From the NCBI RefSeq assembly GCF_002775205.1, contig NC_036447.1, forward strand, positions 17,838,501 to 17,902,500: 64,000 bases of DNA, read 5' to 3'. Below, piece after piece: positions 11,405-24,270 of this stretch. This DNA comes from Xiphophorus maculatus. Taxonomy: Eukaryota; Chordata; Actinopteri; Cyprinodontiformes; Poeciliidae. Position 1 is the stretch's first letter, and every line of letters starts with the position of its first letter. The notes beneath the pieces were generated by a model. It was not told the origin of the DNA. It ran no database searches and saw only the letters and a list, made by a program, of their open reading frames with translations. Made by a program: the position numbers and the translations under genes.

Positions 11405-14400
11405 GCTTCAGTCCTTCTCCGCAAGAGTTCAGATGAAACTTTCAACGACAAGGTTTTGTCTTCAGAGAAATCTATTCTGTTTTCTAAAGCTCCCTGGGGT
11501 TCTTCAAGCAAGCAACAACCATCTTCCTACCTAAGAAACATGAGAAAACAAAGGGGAAGATCACTTTTTTTAATTTGTCAGTTCCTCTGCCATCTTCTGA
11601 TGAGCAGCATTAAATTAACACCATGGAGCCAGCTGTGAAGAATGTGTTATGTGGGATGCATCCCAAAGCTGCTAAAACAATGAGAGGCTGAAGGAGCATC
11701 TGCTACTGGACTATATAACAGATGTTTTATTGTCAGTGGAAATCAGGGTGTGTTTTTACTGTATTAGAGCAAAATTAAAGATCTGATGCTGGAATTAATA
11801 ACTTAACTTCAGTAGAGAGTTGAGCAAAAACAACTACAGTAATACTACCAAGTTTGAAAAGCATGTATTGTTTGTTTTTTTTTTTTTTACTGATAATCCT
11901 TCACAGCTAACCAATGCAATGCATGCATATCAATTCTTAGCAAAATGTTTATTACATCATGTATTTTTCTTCTTCCAGCTACGCTATAGTTTTGAGCTGG
12001 AGATTTACTATTCATAAAACATCTTCATGGCTGAGATTAAAATGAAACTTTAGCCTTTTAAAATATTAATAACAATTTTAATAATAATAACTTTCACCTC
12101 GGTGAAGCCTCTTCAGTCCAGTTCCTGTGAGTTTATCTTGTCAGCTCTGTGACAGCATGGCAGGTTTTCCCTCTTAAAATGCTTCTTATCTTTCTCATAA
12201 TGAACCGACGCTACAACCTACTGACAGCCGACTTTACGGACAGTGGGAGTTATCTGCAGGAAGTACTGCCTCTAATCCAGATTAGTTGGGTTAATCTATG
12301 AGTACTGGCACAAGACAAAATACTGGTGCAATAAAACTTACTTACATGGGCTCTAAAACAGGATTGGTAAGCACAAAATATATTTAAATTTACTTCTTGA
12401 AATGCTGTTTGTGTGATTGAACTTACTTTTGCACTCCTACACTTTTATGCCAGACCTGGAGACACAACAAAGCCACTGATATGCCATGCAGAGTAGCTTT
12501 GTGTTTCTGTCCACAGCACCAGGAGGGAAGCCAGATTAAAACAGATGCTCTGATTAATAATATAAAATGGATAATCTAACAGATCTGAATTTCTTGACAG
12601 TCTAAGAAGATTTCTCCAGGCTTTTTCAACCGACGTCAGGAAATCCAGATGCAACAAACAAATATTCAAGTGCCATCTGTCCACAGCTTGCTGTGGAAAA
12701 AATAATGACCAACTACTGTTAAGGTTAGAATCACTCAGTCAGGGTTATTGATATTCTGTGCAGGAAATGAGCGCTTACAAATGATGCGATGTTGAACAGG
12801 TCAAGGTGAGAGAGAGCAGAAAAACAACACGTCAGTTTTATGGGAACAGTAAAGGGAAAATAATTGTAAACACTGACGAGTGTGAGACTATCTCAATATT
12901 TGCTCCACTGAAAGAGACAAACTTGGTCCAGGTAAGGTTCCTCTGGGAATGTTGATAAACATTAAACCAACAACATAACAATCAGATGATCAAAATTTCA
13001 GTCAAATTGAATTAAACTGAAATTAAATTTGCTACATTTTATCCCCTTGGTTATAATAAAACCCAGTTTTATAACCACATAGTAAAATTTTATTTTACCC
13101 ACCATTTGATGTCACATAATTATCATGAGGGAAATTTTATTTACTCGAGTTCATCCTAAGAATATGCAGAAATTAGAGGTATAATTGGTGTTCATTTTTT
13201 AAAGATTTCTGTTTGTAGCAAAGCATGACAGGAAACTCTTTCAGATTTTAATAAGAAAAAAATCTCTATATAAAAAGCTCTATATATGTAAACAGAAATC
13301 CATAAAATGTATGTATAAAGGAAAAGTGGATAAAACTGACATTATCAAATTTCCTACCATCTGTTTAACTACGGGGATTATTCAGCAAGACAGCACCATC
13401 AAGATTGCAGTGCCGTATTATGCTATCATGTAATAAAACATGGTTTTAAAATGTAATAAAAACCGCATTATGTAATAATTAACACATTTAACCCTTGGAC
13501 ACATTTTAAGTCAATATAACCATAAGGTGCCTTTGAGACTTTCCCATTTCCGAAAGCTGAGGGTTTCCATTGAACTTCATTAAGTTGATGTTATTCAATT
13601 TGAATTGCATATTTAATACAATTTTTATAAATAAAATGCCACCAAAAAAACAGCAAAAATATTTCCACCATGTCATCAATATATTCAAAGCAAAAACAAA
13701 TACATTGTAATAGTATGGCGATTGTAAGATGTATATTTTTAGAATGTTTTTGGGTCTCCTTTTCAACAATATATTTTTGGTGATGGAAAAAGAATTTGAA
13801 TAGTAATAAAATTATGGCAAACTCTTTGTTTCTTATTAAATCTTTCAGACTTTCTTTTCTAAATAAGAGCCGACTTCAAAAATATTCATAAATCCACTTT
13901 TAATTAACTTAAACCGTTCTATCTGGCCCTCAATTATTTGTAAAGGAATCACACAAACGTTTAGAAAATAATTTGTTTATTTTGATAAATCAGGAAAATG
14001 ACAAGGTGAACAAGGACATAGCAGGATGGACTTTAGACACAATAGGGTAGAGATGTGAAATATCATAATATGGTGTCATAAATCTAATGAACATGCACGT
14101 GGTGACTTGGCCCTAACTAACCTCTTGTTTTGTTTCTTATATTTATCTGTTTAATTGTTTTGTTTTTTTGCAAGCTGTGTCTTCAATATTTCTTTCTGTT
14201 TATTTTAACCCTCTGATCCGTAAGTAACTGGACTCTACACTCTTCCGAAAATGGGTCTTTTTTGACCCATGTTAGAATCAATGTGTTTTTATGCTACTAT
14301 TTGTAATTTTGATTCAAAATAATGTTTTACATAATATTTTCTTCCATCTTTTATTCTACACGAGAATAATTTCATATTTGAAATAGTTTTATTTTTCATT

Positions 14401-14511
14401 TTTTAAACATTTGTAGAAAAATTCGTAGAACATTTGTGACAATTTGTAGAACATTTTTAAAACAATGAAATGACAATTTTACAACAGCAATGGAACAATG
14501 TCAATGTCCAT

Positions 14512-14516
<5 letters not shown>

Positions 14517-14607
<91 letters not shown>

Positions 14608-14648
14608 TGTGTGTGTGTGTTGGGGTGTGTGTGTGTGTGGGGGGGGGG
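14517..14648. repeat. (GT)n microsatellite with G run
   Basis: About 120 bases of GT repeats, broken by single GC, AT and TGGGG interruptions, end in a run of ten Gs. The long Cys-Val frames across it are artefacts of the repeat. Confidence 0.95.
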
Positions 14649-15954
14649 TGTCAAAATTTACAGTTTGTCAAAAAATGTAATCAGTAAAAAAAACATCAGT
14701 CAACATTTATCTTTGCTCAAACTATCAAATTTACTAAAGCGTCAAGAATGTTAGGACAGTCTCTTTTAGTTATATGCTTTTAATCATTATATTTTATGCA
14801 GTATTTTTTAATACTTCAATTGAACTCTACTCTTCAGGATCCTGCTCACAGTTAAATGTACACATTTCAAAGAGATCTCAAAAATGATTTAAAATCAGCA
14901 TCAGTTTTGTGTTTCTTAAATTTAATGCTACAGAAAATCTTTACCACTTTCTTTTGACTGTTATAAAAGTGAAATTTTCAGGACGGAACAAAGTTCTTTA
15001 ATCTTGTGTGATTCTTTTTTTTTTTTTTAAACTGCTTAATTTAAATGCAAACAATTCTTACATGTTCGAACTGTTCAAAGACTTAGTAAACTTCAACATT
15101 AAATCTCTTTTATTTAATTCCCAGTTATCTATTTCCAATTAAGTGCTTCAACAACAACAACAACATAAAAAACACACGTTTGGCCATCTGGGCATAAGAT
15201 GTTTTCAAAACTCATGGGAATCAGGAGATTCCTTACAGGAGAGAATATTTTTCAGAAGACTTTCATATACCGGTAATTACCAAGATGACGACATTTTTTC
15301 CTCTCTCTAAAATAGTTTTAATCTTTAAAACATTTATTTCACCGTTCACAGAACTTCTTCTCATAGGGGTAAGAAAATAGCGATGACAATCTCCTTCAAG
15401 TAAATATATAATGTAATAATCCAAACTGGTTATCTTTGCTGCTTTTGATGAGGCCTTAATTGAGGAGATCAGACTAATCAGTTTAGAGAGGGGTGTAGAG
15501 AAATCTCTAGCAGAAAAATTGAGAATTCGCCCTGGGAAACTTACAGAAAACTTAGTAAGATACATAGAAAATGACAGGTCAGTAGGAGGCCCTCAGATAG
15601 CTGCTAGACATTTCCACAATGTTTGACACTTAGGTGTCAAGTATAGCTCCATTAATGCTCCCGCTGAGGAGATGGATGAAATGCAGAGGCACCAAGAGGA
15701 CACAGCTCAACTTCGTCCTTCCAGAGGAAAACCTGCAGCTCAGTGAAAAACAACATGGACACCGCACAAATCCAAATCCCGGCAGCTTCTCACTGGTAAA
15801 ATTAAGTTCTTCCTCTCCACTGATATCACGTGATCGCTCAAGATGACAAAGCATCAGTTGTTTTTAAATGATAATTGGATACGACTTCAACACAATGTAA
15901 CCAAACTATCCAATGTAATTAGCAGGTGATGAATTAGACCCGTTTTTCCTGTAA

Positions 15955-16200
15955 AGCAGGGGTGTCAAACAAATTTTCATTTTAGGTCACATCAAGATCA
16001 TGAAGATCCTCAGCAGGCTGGTTGTTGCAGAAAGCATGACGTTATATTCGATGAGTACTTCTAAAAATGTCATATTTAACACCCATTTTAAGAAATTTGG
16101 TTATGCTTTTTGTAAGATCAGTAAAGGCGTTATCCTCGACAGGTGGAACCTCTGGAGAAGTTCCTCATTTCGGCCACACGGTGGCAACATCTGAACTCTA
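15955..16200 (+). mobile_element. MITE-like DNA transposon fragment, family 1
   Basis: Starts GCAGGGGTGTCAAACAAATT and continues with CACATCAAGATCATGA, the same text as the minus-strand copy ending near 645. No coding capacity. Confidence 0.6.
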
Positions 16201-16899
16201 CAAAGTTTAGGTAGATCAGTAAATATTTATTTCTCTTCTAAAGTTTCAGGAATAGAAAAATATAAGGCTGTAACGTGTAAACTCTATGCTATTTTTTTGG
16301 AGAGCCAGAAAATAAAACCAAATTTAACTGCTGCAAAAATAATAATTAAAAAAAAAACAAGGAAGAAGTAAAACACAAAAACAAGACAAGTGATGATGAA
16401 AAAAAGGTGATACGAAGCCCTTAAGTTCATTTTGTGTTTCCTTTGCAAACCAAGACTCCAGGGTGTTGTGAAGTTGGAAGTTGCTTGAGGTCCAGTGAGA
16501 GGATTATGAAAAAAATAGAAGTTGTAAATAAATCCACCTGGGAATCCGCGACACTTCCGCAGAGCCACAGGCTGGTCACCTCCATGCCACGCTGCACTGT
16601 TGCAGTAAATCGCGGAAAATATATTGTGTCTAAGAAATCAACTTTTAAAAAAAATACATATTCTAATTAACTGAGTTGCACCTGTATGCGAAGCTTCTGG
16701 AAAATGATCTGAGCCGAAGTTGGACTTCTTCCATTGTATTGGATGTGACATAGTCATAGGGGAGGAGTCCTGTGGGAAGGTGAGGAGCCACGCCGACCTT
16801 TCCCATAGGAGTGACAAAAAGTTTCTTCTGTTTATTGGATCATTTGTGAAATTTAGAAACCACCATAACCCTAATTACTTTAGAATAAATCCACCCTGG

Positions 16900-17850
16900 A
16901 TCTGGCTCGTATCGTTTTGAACTATCCCGCTTTCTTATCTGTCGCTGGCCCCCACATCTTCCTCCCCCCAGCGGAGAGGAAGAGGACAGACAAGTAGACA
17001 GCGAAGGCGAGGAGGAAAGGAAAAACACTGCGCTGCATAGGTGGGTGTTTTCTCCGGTATTCACCGTGGTTCCTCTCCGCAGCTCTCGGGTGTAAAATCG
17101 CCCTGCGCCGACGTGTTTTTGTTGTCTCACCCAAACTCTTCACGCAGCCCGGAGGGGTCGGGCTCCCCCGGATTGTGTCAAACAAGAGAGCTTGGCTAGG
17201 CCCGAAGCCATCAAACACTTATGGACTTTTAAGAAAGAAACCTACTGAAAGTGTCTACTACATGGGTAATGGCAATTCTGGCAGTGTTTCGTTTTGCTTG
17301 TGGCTGGTTTGGGGTTTGTTGGTGGTGGGAGCGGAAGCGACTTTTGGTTTGCTGAACTTGGCTGCCTGAACAGGCTAGCGGCGTAGCGTGGAGCTAACTG
17401 AGCTAGCATCAACGTCTACGTCTCGTTGATGAATAACTCGAAAGTTGTATTAAACTACGTTGACCTGAAAGCGGCAATTATATAGAAAAGAGAACAAACT
17501 CTACACGTTATGTTGGTAAGTTTTAATACAAATGAAAGACTTGCGTGGTGTTATCACGTAAAACATCGCCTCTTCACTGATTGACGCGTTTGAAAAACGC
17601 TATTTTAAAAAAAAAAAAAAGATTTCTCCGCCTCTTTCCCCGGGATTTCCTGTGTATCAAGGACAGGTGAGAGTACACGGAAGTCCCCTGGGACGCCTTA
17701 CCGCATACTAGACCGTAAACTCAAAGTCAAAGTCCAGCTTGCTTATCAATTTCGCCCTTTGTGTGCCCTGAAACGCCCACTCTCTGTGGGTGGTTAACCT
17801 GCGCCGAGCTTTCAGGTGACTATCCTCCTGTTGTGTGTCTGATTGCCTTT
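16900..17850 (+). promoter_or_regulatory. ctnnd1: GC/CpG-rich region, probable ctnnd1 promoter and non-coding exon 1
   Basis: This is the only clearly GC-rich, CpG-rich stretch between slc43a3 and the first ctnnd1 coding exon, for example GCGCCGACGTG near 17105 and the block around 17050-17175. Several strong 5' splice sites follow. They are GTAAGT at 17515, CAG|GTGAGA at 17666/17667 and CAG|GTGACT near 17815, any of which could end a 5' UTR exon spliced to 26869. No TATA box was recognised. A shared promoter with slc43a3 on the other strand cannot be excluded. Confidence 0.5.
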
Positions 17851-18097
17851 GATTTTTGTTCACGTTTTGGTCTGTGTTTAAAGTCTGGTGTGAAATCTCA
17901 GCTGCTGTCTTTTGATGTGGTGGGGTAGGCAGAGGAGAGGGAGACGGCGTTTCAAGTCTAAGAACCTGTTGTGTGGGTCTGGACCGGTGGGGCGTGGTGA
18001 CAACAGGAGTGTTGCTTCATTTAGTGTGGAGGCTTAGTTTTACCTTCACTTACAGTTTTTTTTTTTGAGTCTGAATACAGACAGGAAATCTGCCTGG

Positions 18098-18650
18098 ATA
18101 TGCAGTGCCTTGCTAAAGTATTCATTCCAACTTGAACTAGACACTTTAATTTATTTAACTGGGATTTTATTAGGCAAAAAAAAAAGAGATACACAATTGC
18201 ATTGTGTGGCAGAGTGTGGCGTGCATTTATATTTAGCAACTCTGAGACAATACTTTGTAGAAACACCTCACAGCCGTCAGCAGCATCTAGAAGGCTGCTA
18301 TATTTATCAGGTGATCTTTGCAACATAGTTCAGACTCCCTGAGAGTGAATGTAGAGGTTTTGCGAACTGCAATTTTCAAGTCTTGCCTCGGTTGGTTCTA
18401 GGTCGAGACTTTTATTAAGGTTTAGTGTGGATGTACGGTATGTTAAAGGGGGTCACTCCAGTTTGAAGTGGTTTGAAAGTTTTAACCCTCTGAGATTGTT
18501 GTTTATTTGGCTGCATCCATTTACCCGTCAAGTCTGACCATTTTCGCTGATGCTGCCACCACCATTGTCCTGCAGACAAATTCTCCCTCCTGAGCTGCAC
18601 CAATGATACCTTGGGCCTCTTTGCTGCTTCTGTGGTAATCTAGATTCTAG
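18098..18650 (-). mobile_element. Tc1-like transposon relic
   Basis: The left end reads CAGTGCCTTGCTAAAGTATTC, typical of the end of an abundant fish Tc1-like family. Further in are the reverse-strand transposase landmarks GCTGCCACCACCAT (about 18550) and GGGCCTCTTTGCTGCTTCT near 18613. Internally deleted and 3'-truncated. Confidence 0.7.
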
Positions 18651-18677
18651 ATTATTTGATCTAGAGTGTGTTCTGTT

Positions 18678-19010
18678 TCCTAAGAGTGTATTCACACCAG
18701 TCTTGTTTAGTCCGTGTTAATTAAACTGATTTGTATGTCTACAAAGTCCGTTCGTTTGGGAGATGCGAATGGGGAATCGAATTCTGATGTAGACCAAAAG
18801 AGCTAATTTTGGTCCACCTAAAAACATAGGTCTGTGTTTGGTTGAAGTGAACTCTGGTGCGGTTTGAATGCATTATGTGGATGTTAAGCAGACCGGAGGC
18901 CGCTCCAAAAGCAGAAAGTGGGCTATAACGCTGGGCATTCTGGGTAAACACAACCAAAACAAACGTGTGAGTCTAACGCTAGCGGGAGCAATGGCTCGTT
19001 GTGTTTTGCC
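18678..19010. mobile_element. Non-autonomous DNA transposon, 'TGGTGCGGTTTG' family
   Basis: Contains GTGTATTCACACCAGTCTTG near the left, GTCCGTTCGTTTGGG, TTTTGGTCCACC and ACTCTGGTGCGGTTTGAATG, the order seen in a widespread fish MITE family. Non-coding. Confidence 0.55.
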
Positions 19011-20056
19011 AAAAATAAGAGAAATCATACAACCTCTAAAATCTGATGCCACTTGATTTTTCTTTTCATTTCGTGAAGAAAGAAGTTGCTCTCAGTGCCT
19101 TTTTCAGAGGTTTTTGTGTCGTTTTCTTTAGTGGTTCTTGGTTCTGTACTTTAGTGGAATGTAATTTTCTGTAGGATTTGTTTGGTTGCCTAGACTGCAA
19201 CACAGCAAACCTGAAACTTTGTTTCTGCACTTGCAATTAAATAATTTCTCGTTTACTTATTTTTTCCCCCTTTGCTACAATCAGCTGATCAGTGAAGCAT
19301 AGAAATGCCTTGCATATTTCTGTGTTCACCCTATAGTGGTTATTGCTGCAACCTGCTGGAACACAAATGGAGTAGATTGAGGACAAGTTTGGGCACGCTT
19401 AAAAATGTCCCCTCTTGAAATGAGGGAAGAAGGGAGTGGCCACTGAAAGAGAAAATGGACACAACGTCCTTTCTTTAGATACTTCTTTTGTTGCTTGGAA
19501 TGATTCCTGGCCGTTCTGTCTGTGGAGACCGAAGTTTTCCTAGCTGGTCGGGTGTTTTAAGCAGGGCTATCATTTGCTAGTGTGTAATGAATGACTTGCA
19601 GGGCGCACCATGGGTGTGTCCCTCTTCTGACACACATTGAGGCTGGAGTTCTGCTATGCTTGCTCCTCCTTGCTGTCTGTTTCTCCTTTTTTGATTTATC
19701 TCCCTTGATCTACATTTCCACCAATCACACCTTCAGCCTGTTTTTACTTGAAAGTCGAGTGTGTTGGTTGCCTCTGCGTGTTCTGTATGTGATGGTAAAC
19801 GCAGAGTGGATCAAAGTGAGCAGATAAACGCAGCGGTGAAGTGAAACCTCTGCTCGGTTGCCTCCCTGGGAGCTCGTGGTAGATTTCTTGGAAAAGTTGA
19901 CCACCGACTTGTTCGGCAGCCGTTGCGCAAACATTCTTGTCGACAAGCGATCACTCTCTGTTCGCAGATTAAACGTAGTAAATCATTGTCAGTTTTAATT
20001 CAACGCAAGCTGAAATGCTTGGCGAATTTTAAAGTGATTTAAAATAATGTAATTCT

Positions 20057-20095
20057 ATAGAAAGATAGTTTATTATCCCACAGTGGGGAAATTCT
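20057..20095 (+). repeat. LINE 3'-tail-like fragment
   Basis: The text TTTATTATCCCACAGTGGGG resembles the short 3' tail of fish LINE elements. Very short, so the family is uncertain. Confidence 0.35.
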
Positions 20096-23000
20096 GAGAA
20101 AATATTATCTTCAGAATGTGTTAATTTTTAACTAGCTATTAAACGCTGCAGCCACTAATATCTTTACCAGTTCCCTGTTTATACTCCATTCAATAATCAC
20201 ATGGTTTTGCTGTGTTGATATGTTTCCTTTATTTCTTACCACTACTTACTGCAGCCTAGAATGACATGGTGCTAACCAGCTTCTACACAAAGCAACGGTT
20301 ACATAATCTCAATGGTGGTCAGTGGATTTAGTGGCTTCTGCTCAGATGTTGAAGTATTGATGGATACTGTACTATCAATGGAAGCTAATTTATTTTCAGC
20401 TAGTCAGTGGGTGCTAGCTTCTGATTTCTTTTCCCTGAGCTGAAGGTGGTCCTGGACTTTAAACAAATCATTAAATCAAAGGGCTTATCAGGTTAATAGA
20501 CATTTCTCTTTAGGGTTATTGAGAAATCAAGGCATAATGTAATATGTAGATCATTATTAGCTTTGTACAATTAACAGATGCCTCTCAGTGGACCAAAATG
20601 AATAATATTTCTGTAATGTAACTTTTGACTTGATTCATGTTGTAAGATCTGTGCTGAAGTTTTATTCTTTTGTGATGGCTGAGAACAAAGTCCGTCATTT
20701 AGAAATAAAAAGTCAGAATGCAGCGTATTTTTAGATCTCTTAACAACTTTTTTCTAAATGTTAACCCAATAAGATCAGAAGAAGGATTTGTAAAATGTGC
20801 AACAATGGTTTAGAAATATTTGTCAGCTAAACCAGCAAAAAGCACAAATACACCACTTCTTGTCGTTGATATCATTATTTGATTTCTGATGCTGTGAGAA
20901 AATTTGGGTTAGGAATCAAATGGACAGTGCAAAAGCTACGTCGATTCATGTTTGTTTTACTTTCTAGGTCTAGGACATAGTTTTAAAATGATTTAAATAA
21001 ATTGTTTTGTCCTGGCTGCTGCTTGGAGTCAAATTGTATGTTTGTTAAAAATATTCAAAATTCTGATATAGTCCATAATTAAAATATAAATTATTTAAAT
21101 GCAGACACTGTGTTTTTATGGGATCTAAAAATGTCTGTAATGTTCCTATATCCGCAACAGTGAAGTATTAAACATGTGGTATTACAATATTGTCCATATA
21201 AACATTAGTAACTTACGGACTGCCCCACCACGGCTCTGTCCTCCTAAAACTTAACGTGAGGTCAGCACAACGTTAAGTTTCACATATGAAATGGTGAAGG
21301 GGCCAAACGACCAGCACACCTTTACCCACCTTTTACTTCTCTGTTCAGTTGGTAAGGATTTAATGTCTAAAATATGCTAAACAATGAAGTTAAGTAACAG
21401 TAAAAACACATTAAACTCTTTAACTTTAAAAAATAATTAACCCAGACTGAGGCTAAAAAGTTGAGCAAAAACAAGAAACTATTTCGATTTTCATTCTAAA
21501 AGCTGTTTTCCAGATAGGTGATTTCAGGGAATTTGACCAAGTTGTTTTAATTTTAAGTCCCTAATAAATTTGTTGGCATTGGTTGTTGTTGTTTTTACCC
21601 TCCCGCCTCAAGAATTAGCTGAGCTATGTGACAAAGGTGACTAAACCACTTTCATTTTTCTAGTCTTGTCAACAAAGTATGGCATGTTCTACATGTTTGC
21701 TGATAGCTCTTTAAAAGAGATTTTGGATCACTAAATGGTCTTATAATCTTTTAAGATGAAGTAGGATTTTAGGTTTAAGAAGTCCGTGTTTTTTTTCTTC
21801 TGCTAAATGTTTATCACCTATTTGTCCAAGAGTGTGTTGTGCCTGTTTGCTGCTATGTCACTTACCTTTGGTTGGTATTTACATTTCCCTAGAGAGTGTA
21901 CTTTGTGCTATTTACCCCCTAATTTAGAAATGCAGATGACATTAACAAACAGATTTGGCCAATAGCCATCAGTGACAACGCTGCACACAAGTCAGACATT
22001 TACTGGTTGTTAGTCGGTTTTAGTTGGAAAGAAGCCAGAGAAACTAGCTAAACTGAAACCAAGAGGCAGAGTATGAGACAGTTTTGAAGATAAAGAAGAA
22101 CAGGTGATTAGTGGAAGTGACTGCTGCTCTGGGACGTGCCTTTCATGTCTATTAGTGACATACAATTTCATAGCTATAGGCTGTGATGTTACTTGTGGTG
22201 ATGAGAAAAGTGATGTTAAAAGTTATTGCATAAATAAATCTCATTACCTCACAAATTCTGGAGAGTGATAAACACAAATATCGCTTGAAAACTAAAGTTT
22301 ATGCATTATCGATTGAAGTTCTTAGCAACACCAATTACTTTAAGTCGCATATCTGGACCTCTAAATGCTAATCAATAAATATAAAACCTTTTATTATGAG
22401 ACATAAACGTAACATAAACCTACCTGAGAAAATATAGCTTGACAGTAAATAAACCCAATCATACTGCCAGTTTTTTTTTAAAGTAATATTCATCCATTAG
22501 CTTATTTTTGTTATTGTAGGAAGACTAATTGTTCTGAGTTTTTTATTTTATTTTTTTTTTTTTTATGCTTTTATAGACATGACACAGATGAATTACAGTT
22601 TATATTCCATCAATACTTTGAATATATTAAAATCATAATGGATGCTGAGAGGATGCTTTTCTTTTTTACACAGCAAGACAACACATACAAATTGGCACCC
22701 AACTTCAAAACAATCAAAACATAACCATGATAACTACCGTAATCTTATTTATAACACTATCAAAGCATGATAATAATATCGGGGACATAAAATGTAGATA
22801 TGTTTGCAGTTGGCCTTGTGGTTGAACATGTTTTCTTTAGTGGTATTTGTTCAGTTATATTCAGATTCCCTCCATGCGCCCAAGGCCACTCATTTCCTTT
22901 CCCACTAAGATAAATGAGCTTGTGTTGTCTACATGGGGCAGTTGGCCTTGCAGAGGTTCCTGAAAAGCCTGCATGAAACCCTGAGTGTGAGTTAAGGTGG

Positions 23001-23844
23001 ACATGTTTGAAACATTCACTTTCTTGGGGTCTGCCTTAATGGCCACATGTGGAGTAGTGTGGGCCAGGACCAGAGCCCCTTGTGGTTTCATGTCAGGATG
23101 GTAAAGGTGGGACTATCTGGATTTAGGCCACGGTCAATGCACAAAGCACCACAGGGTGTTCACCAAATCTCTGCGACCATTCAGATGAAGCTGAGTCAGC
23201 AAAGCTCTTGTCCAGGCCACAACAGCATTTTAACTTCATTTCAGCTGTGAACAGGATGTGTGTTGGACTACCTCAATGACAGAATGATTGAAATAGAAGA
23301 GATGGTATATTATAAAAGAGATGGCACAGTTATAGTCCATTAAGCAAAAAATGTTTTGGGGGGGACTAAATATTTGCCATATACTGGTTATGGTGTATTG
23401 CTTCTTTGAGAAGTTAATGGCTGCACTGCCCCTTTAACAGAGAGGATTGTGCTGCTAATGGCCCAATAATAGCGCAGTGGCCGACTCCCAGGCTTTAAGT
23501 GATGGAAACCATTTACAGCTTTCACAGCAAAGTGCATCTTTCCACAAGAACGTTGAGATTTGTTAGAAGTTGTTGGGATTGACTAACTCTCTATAGCAGA
23601 AAGGAAGGAACAGGAAATTAGGTTTATATTCTTTATGTGTTTGTTCTGTCAGAAAGATGTAACAACTCTTAACTTTGATAAAAAAAGTTATCTCACAGAT
23701 TCTCACTAGATTTGCATGGAATAAGAAAACCACATGATCTCTCTATAAGATTGTATAACATAAACTAATTGGTTTTATTGAAAACAAAAGCAACACTTCT
23801 GGTGTATAAATTACTAACTAGTTATATTAACGTCATAGTTAGAC

Positions 23845-24270
23845 CTGTCACTACAATACATTTTTACTGGATGATAAATTGTCCCAGAAATTATTGCGAT
23901 AAACGATAATATTGTCATTTTGAGACCATCTTTAACTAATATAATAATGATATAATAATACAAGTTCACCCTCTCAAAGATTAATACGTTTTGTATAGAC
24001 CTAGAGTTTATTCAAAGCAGCCAAATACTTTTTTTTAAATCGTAGGCAGCCTTTTAAAAGCTGAAGTTCTGTTTAAGTTGTGTCACCCGATTCACATTGA
24101 AATCCGTTTTAAAAATTGTAATCCCAGAATTATATATTTTAAAAAGAAACAAATATTGCTATAGAACCTTGTATAAGTGATATTTAAATGTTTCTTTTTG
24201 TTATTTCCCATAATAATAAAGTTGTAATAGTGTATTCGGGTCAAACATTATAACTGTTACAGTGGAATAT
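23845..24270. mobile_element. Half copy of the palindromic element at 27429-28290
   Basis: Shares the order TGATAAATTGTCCCAGAAATTATTGC, TTTTGAGACCA and CAAGTTCACCCTCTCAAAGA with the right arm of that element read in reverse. Non-coding. Confidence 0.6.

Larger units (their letters stand above)
11405..16900. other. Intergenic region between slc43a3 and ctnnd1 promoters
   Basis: AT-rich sequence with no exon that could be supported on either strand. It must contain the slc43a3 promoter and any non-coding first exon, but no clear donor/acceptor pair could be assigned. It holds a GT microsatellite at 14517-14638 and a family 1 MITE near 15955-16200. Confidence 0.5.

Noticed and set aside
14470-14754. 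Three overlapping frames made of Cys-Val repeats
   Set aside because: They are translations of the GT microsatellite and have no other protein content.
15263-15565. 100-codon minus-strand frame in the intergenic region
   Set aside because: No recognisable motif, no splice context, and Ser/Ile/Lys-rich composition expected from AT-rich DNA; a LINE origin was considered but no reverse-transcriptase box was seen.
16840-17218. Minus-strand frames in the CpG-rich region
   Set aside because: Long frames are expected by chance in GC-rich promoter DNA; composition is Ser/Arg/Gly-rich without domain signs.
21247-21280. 10-bp inverted repeat AAACTTAACG / CGTTAAGTTT
   Set aside because: Short and isolated in a large AT-rich intron; likely chance.
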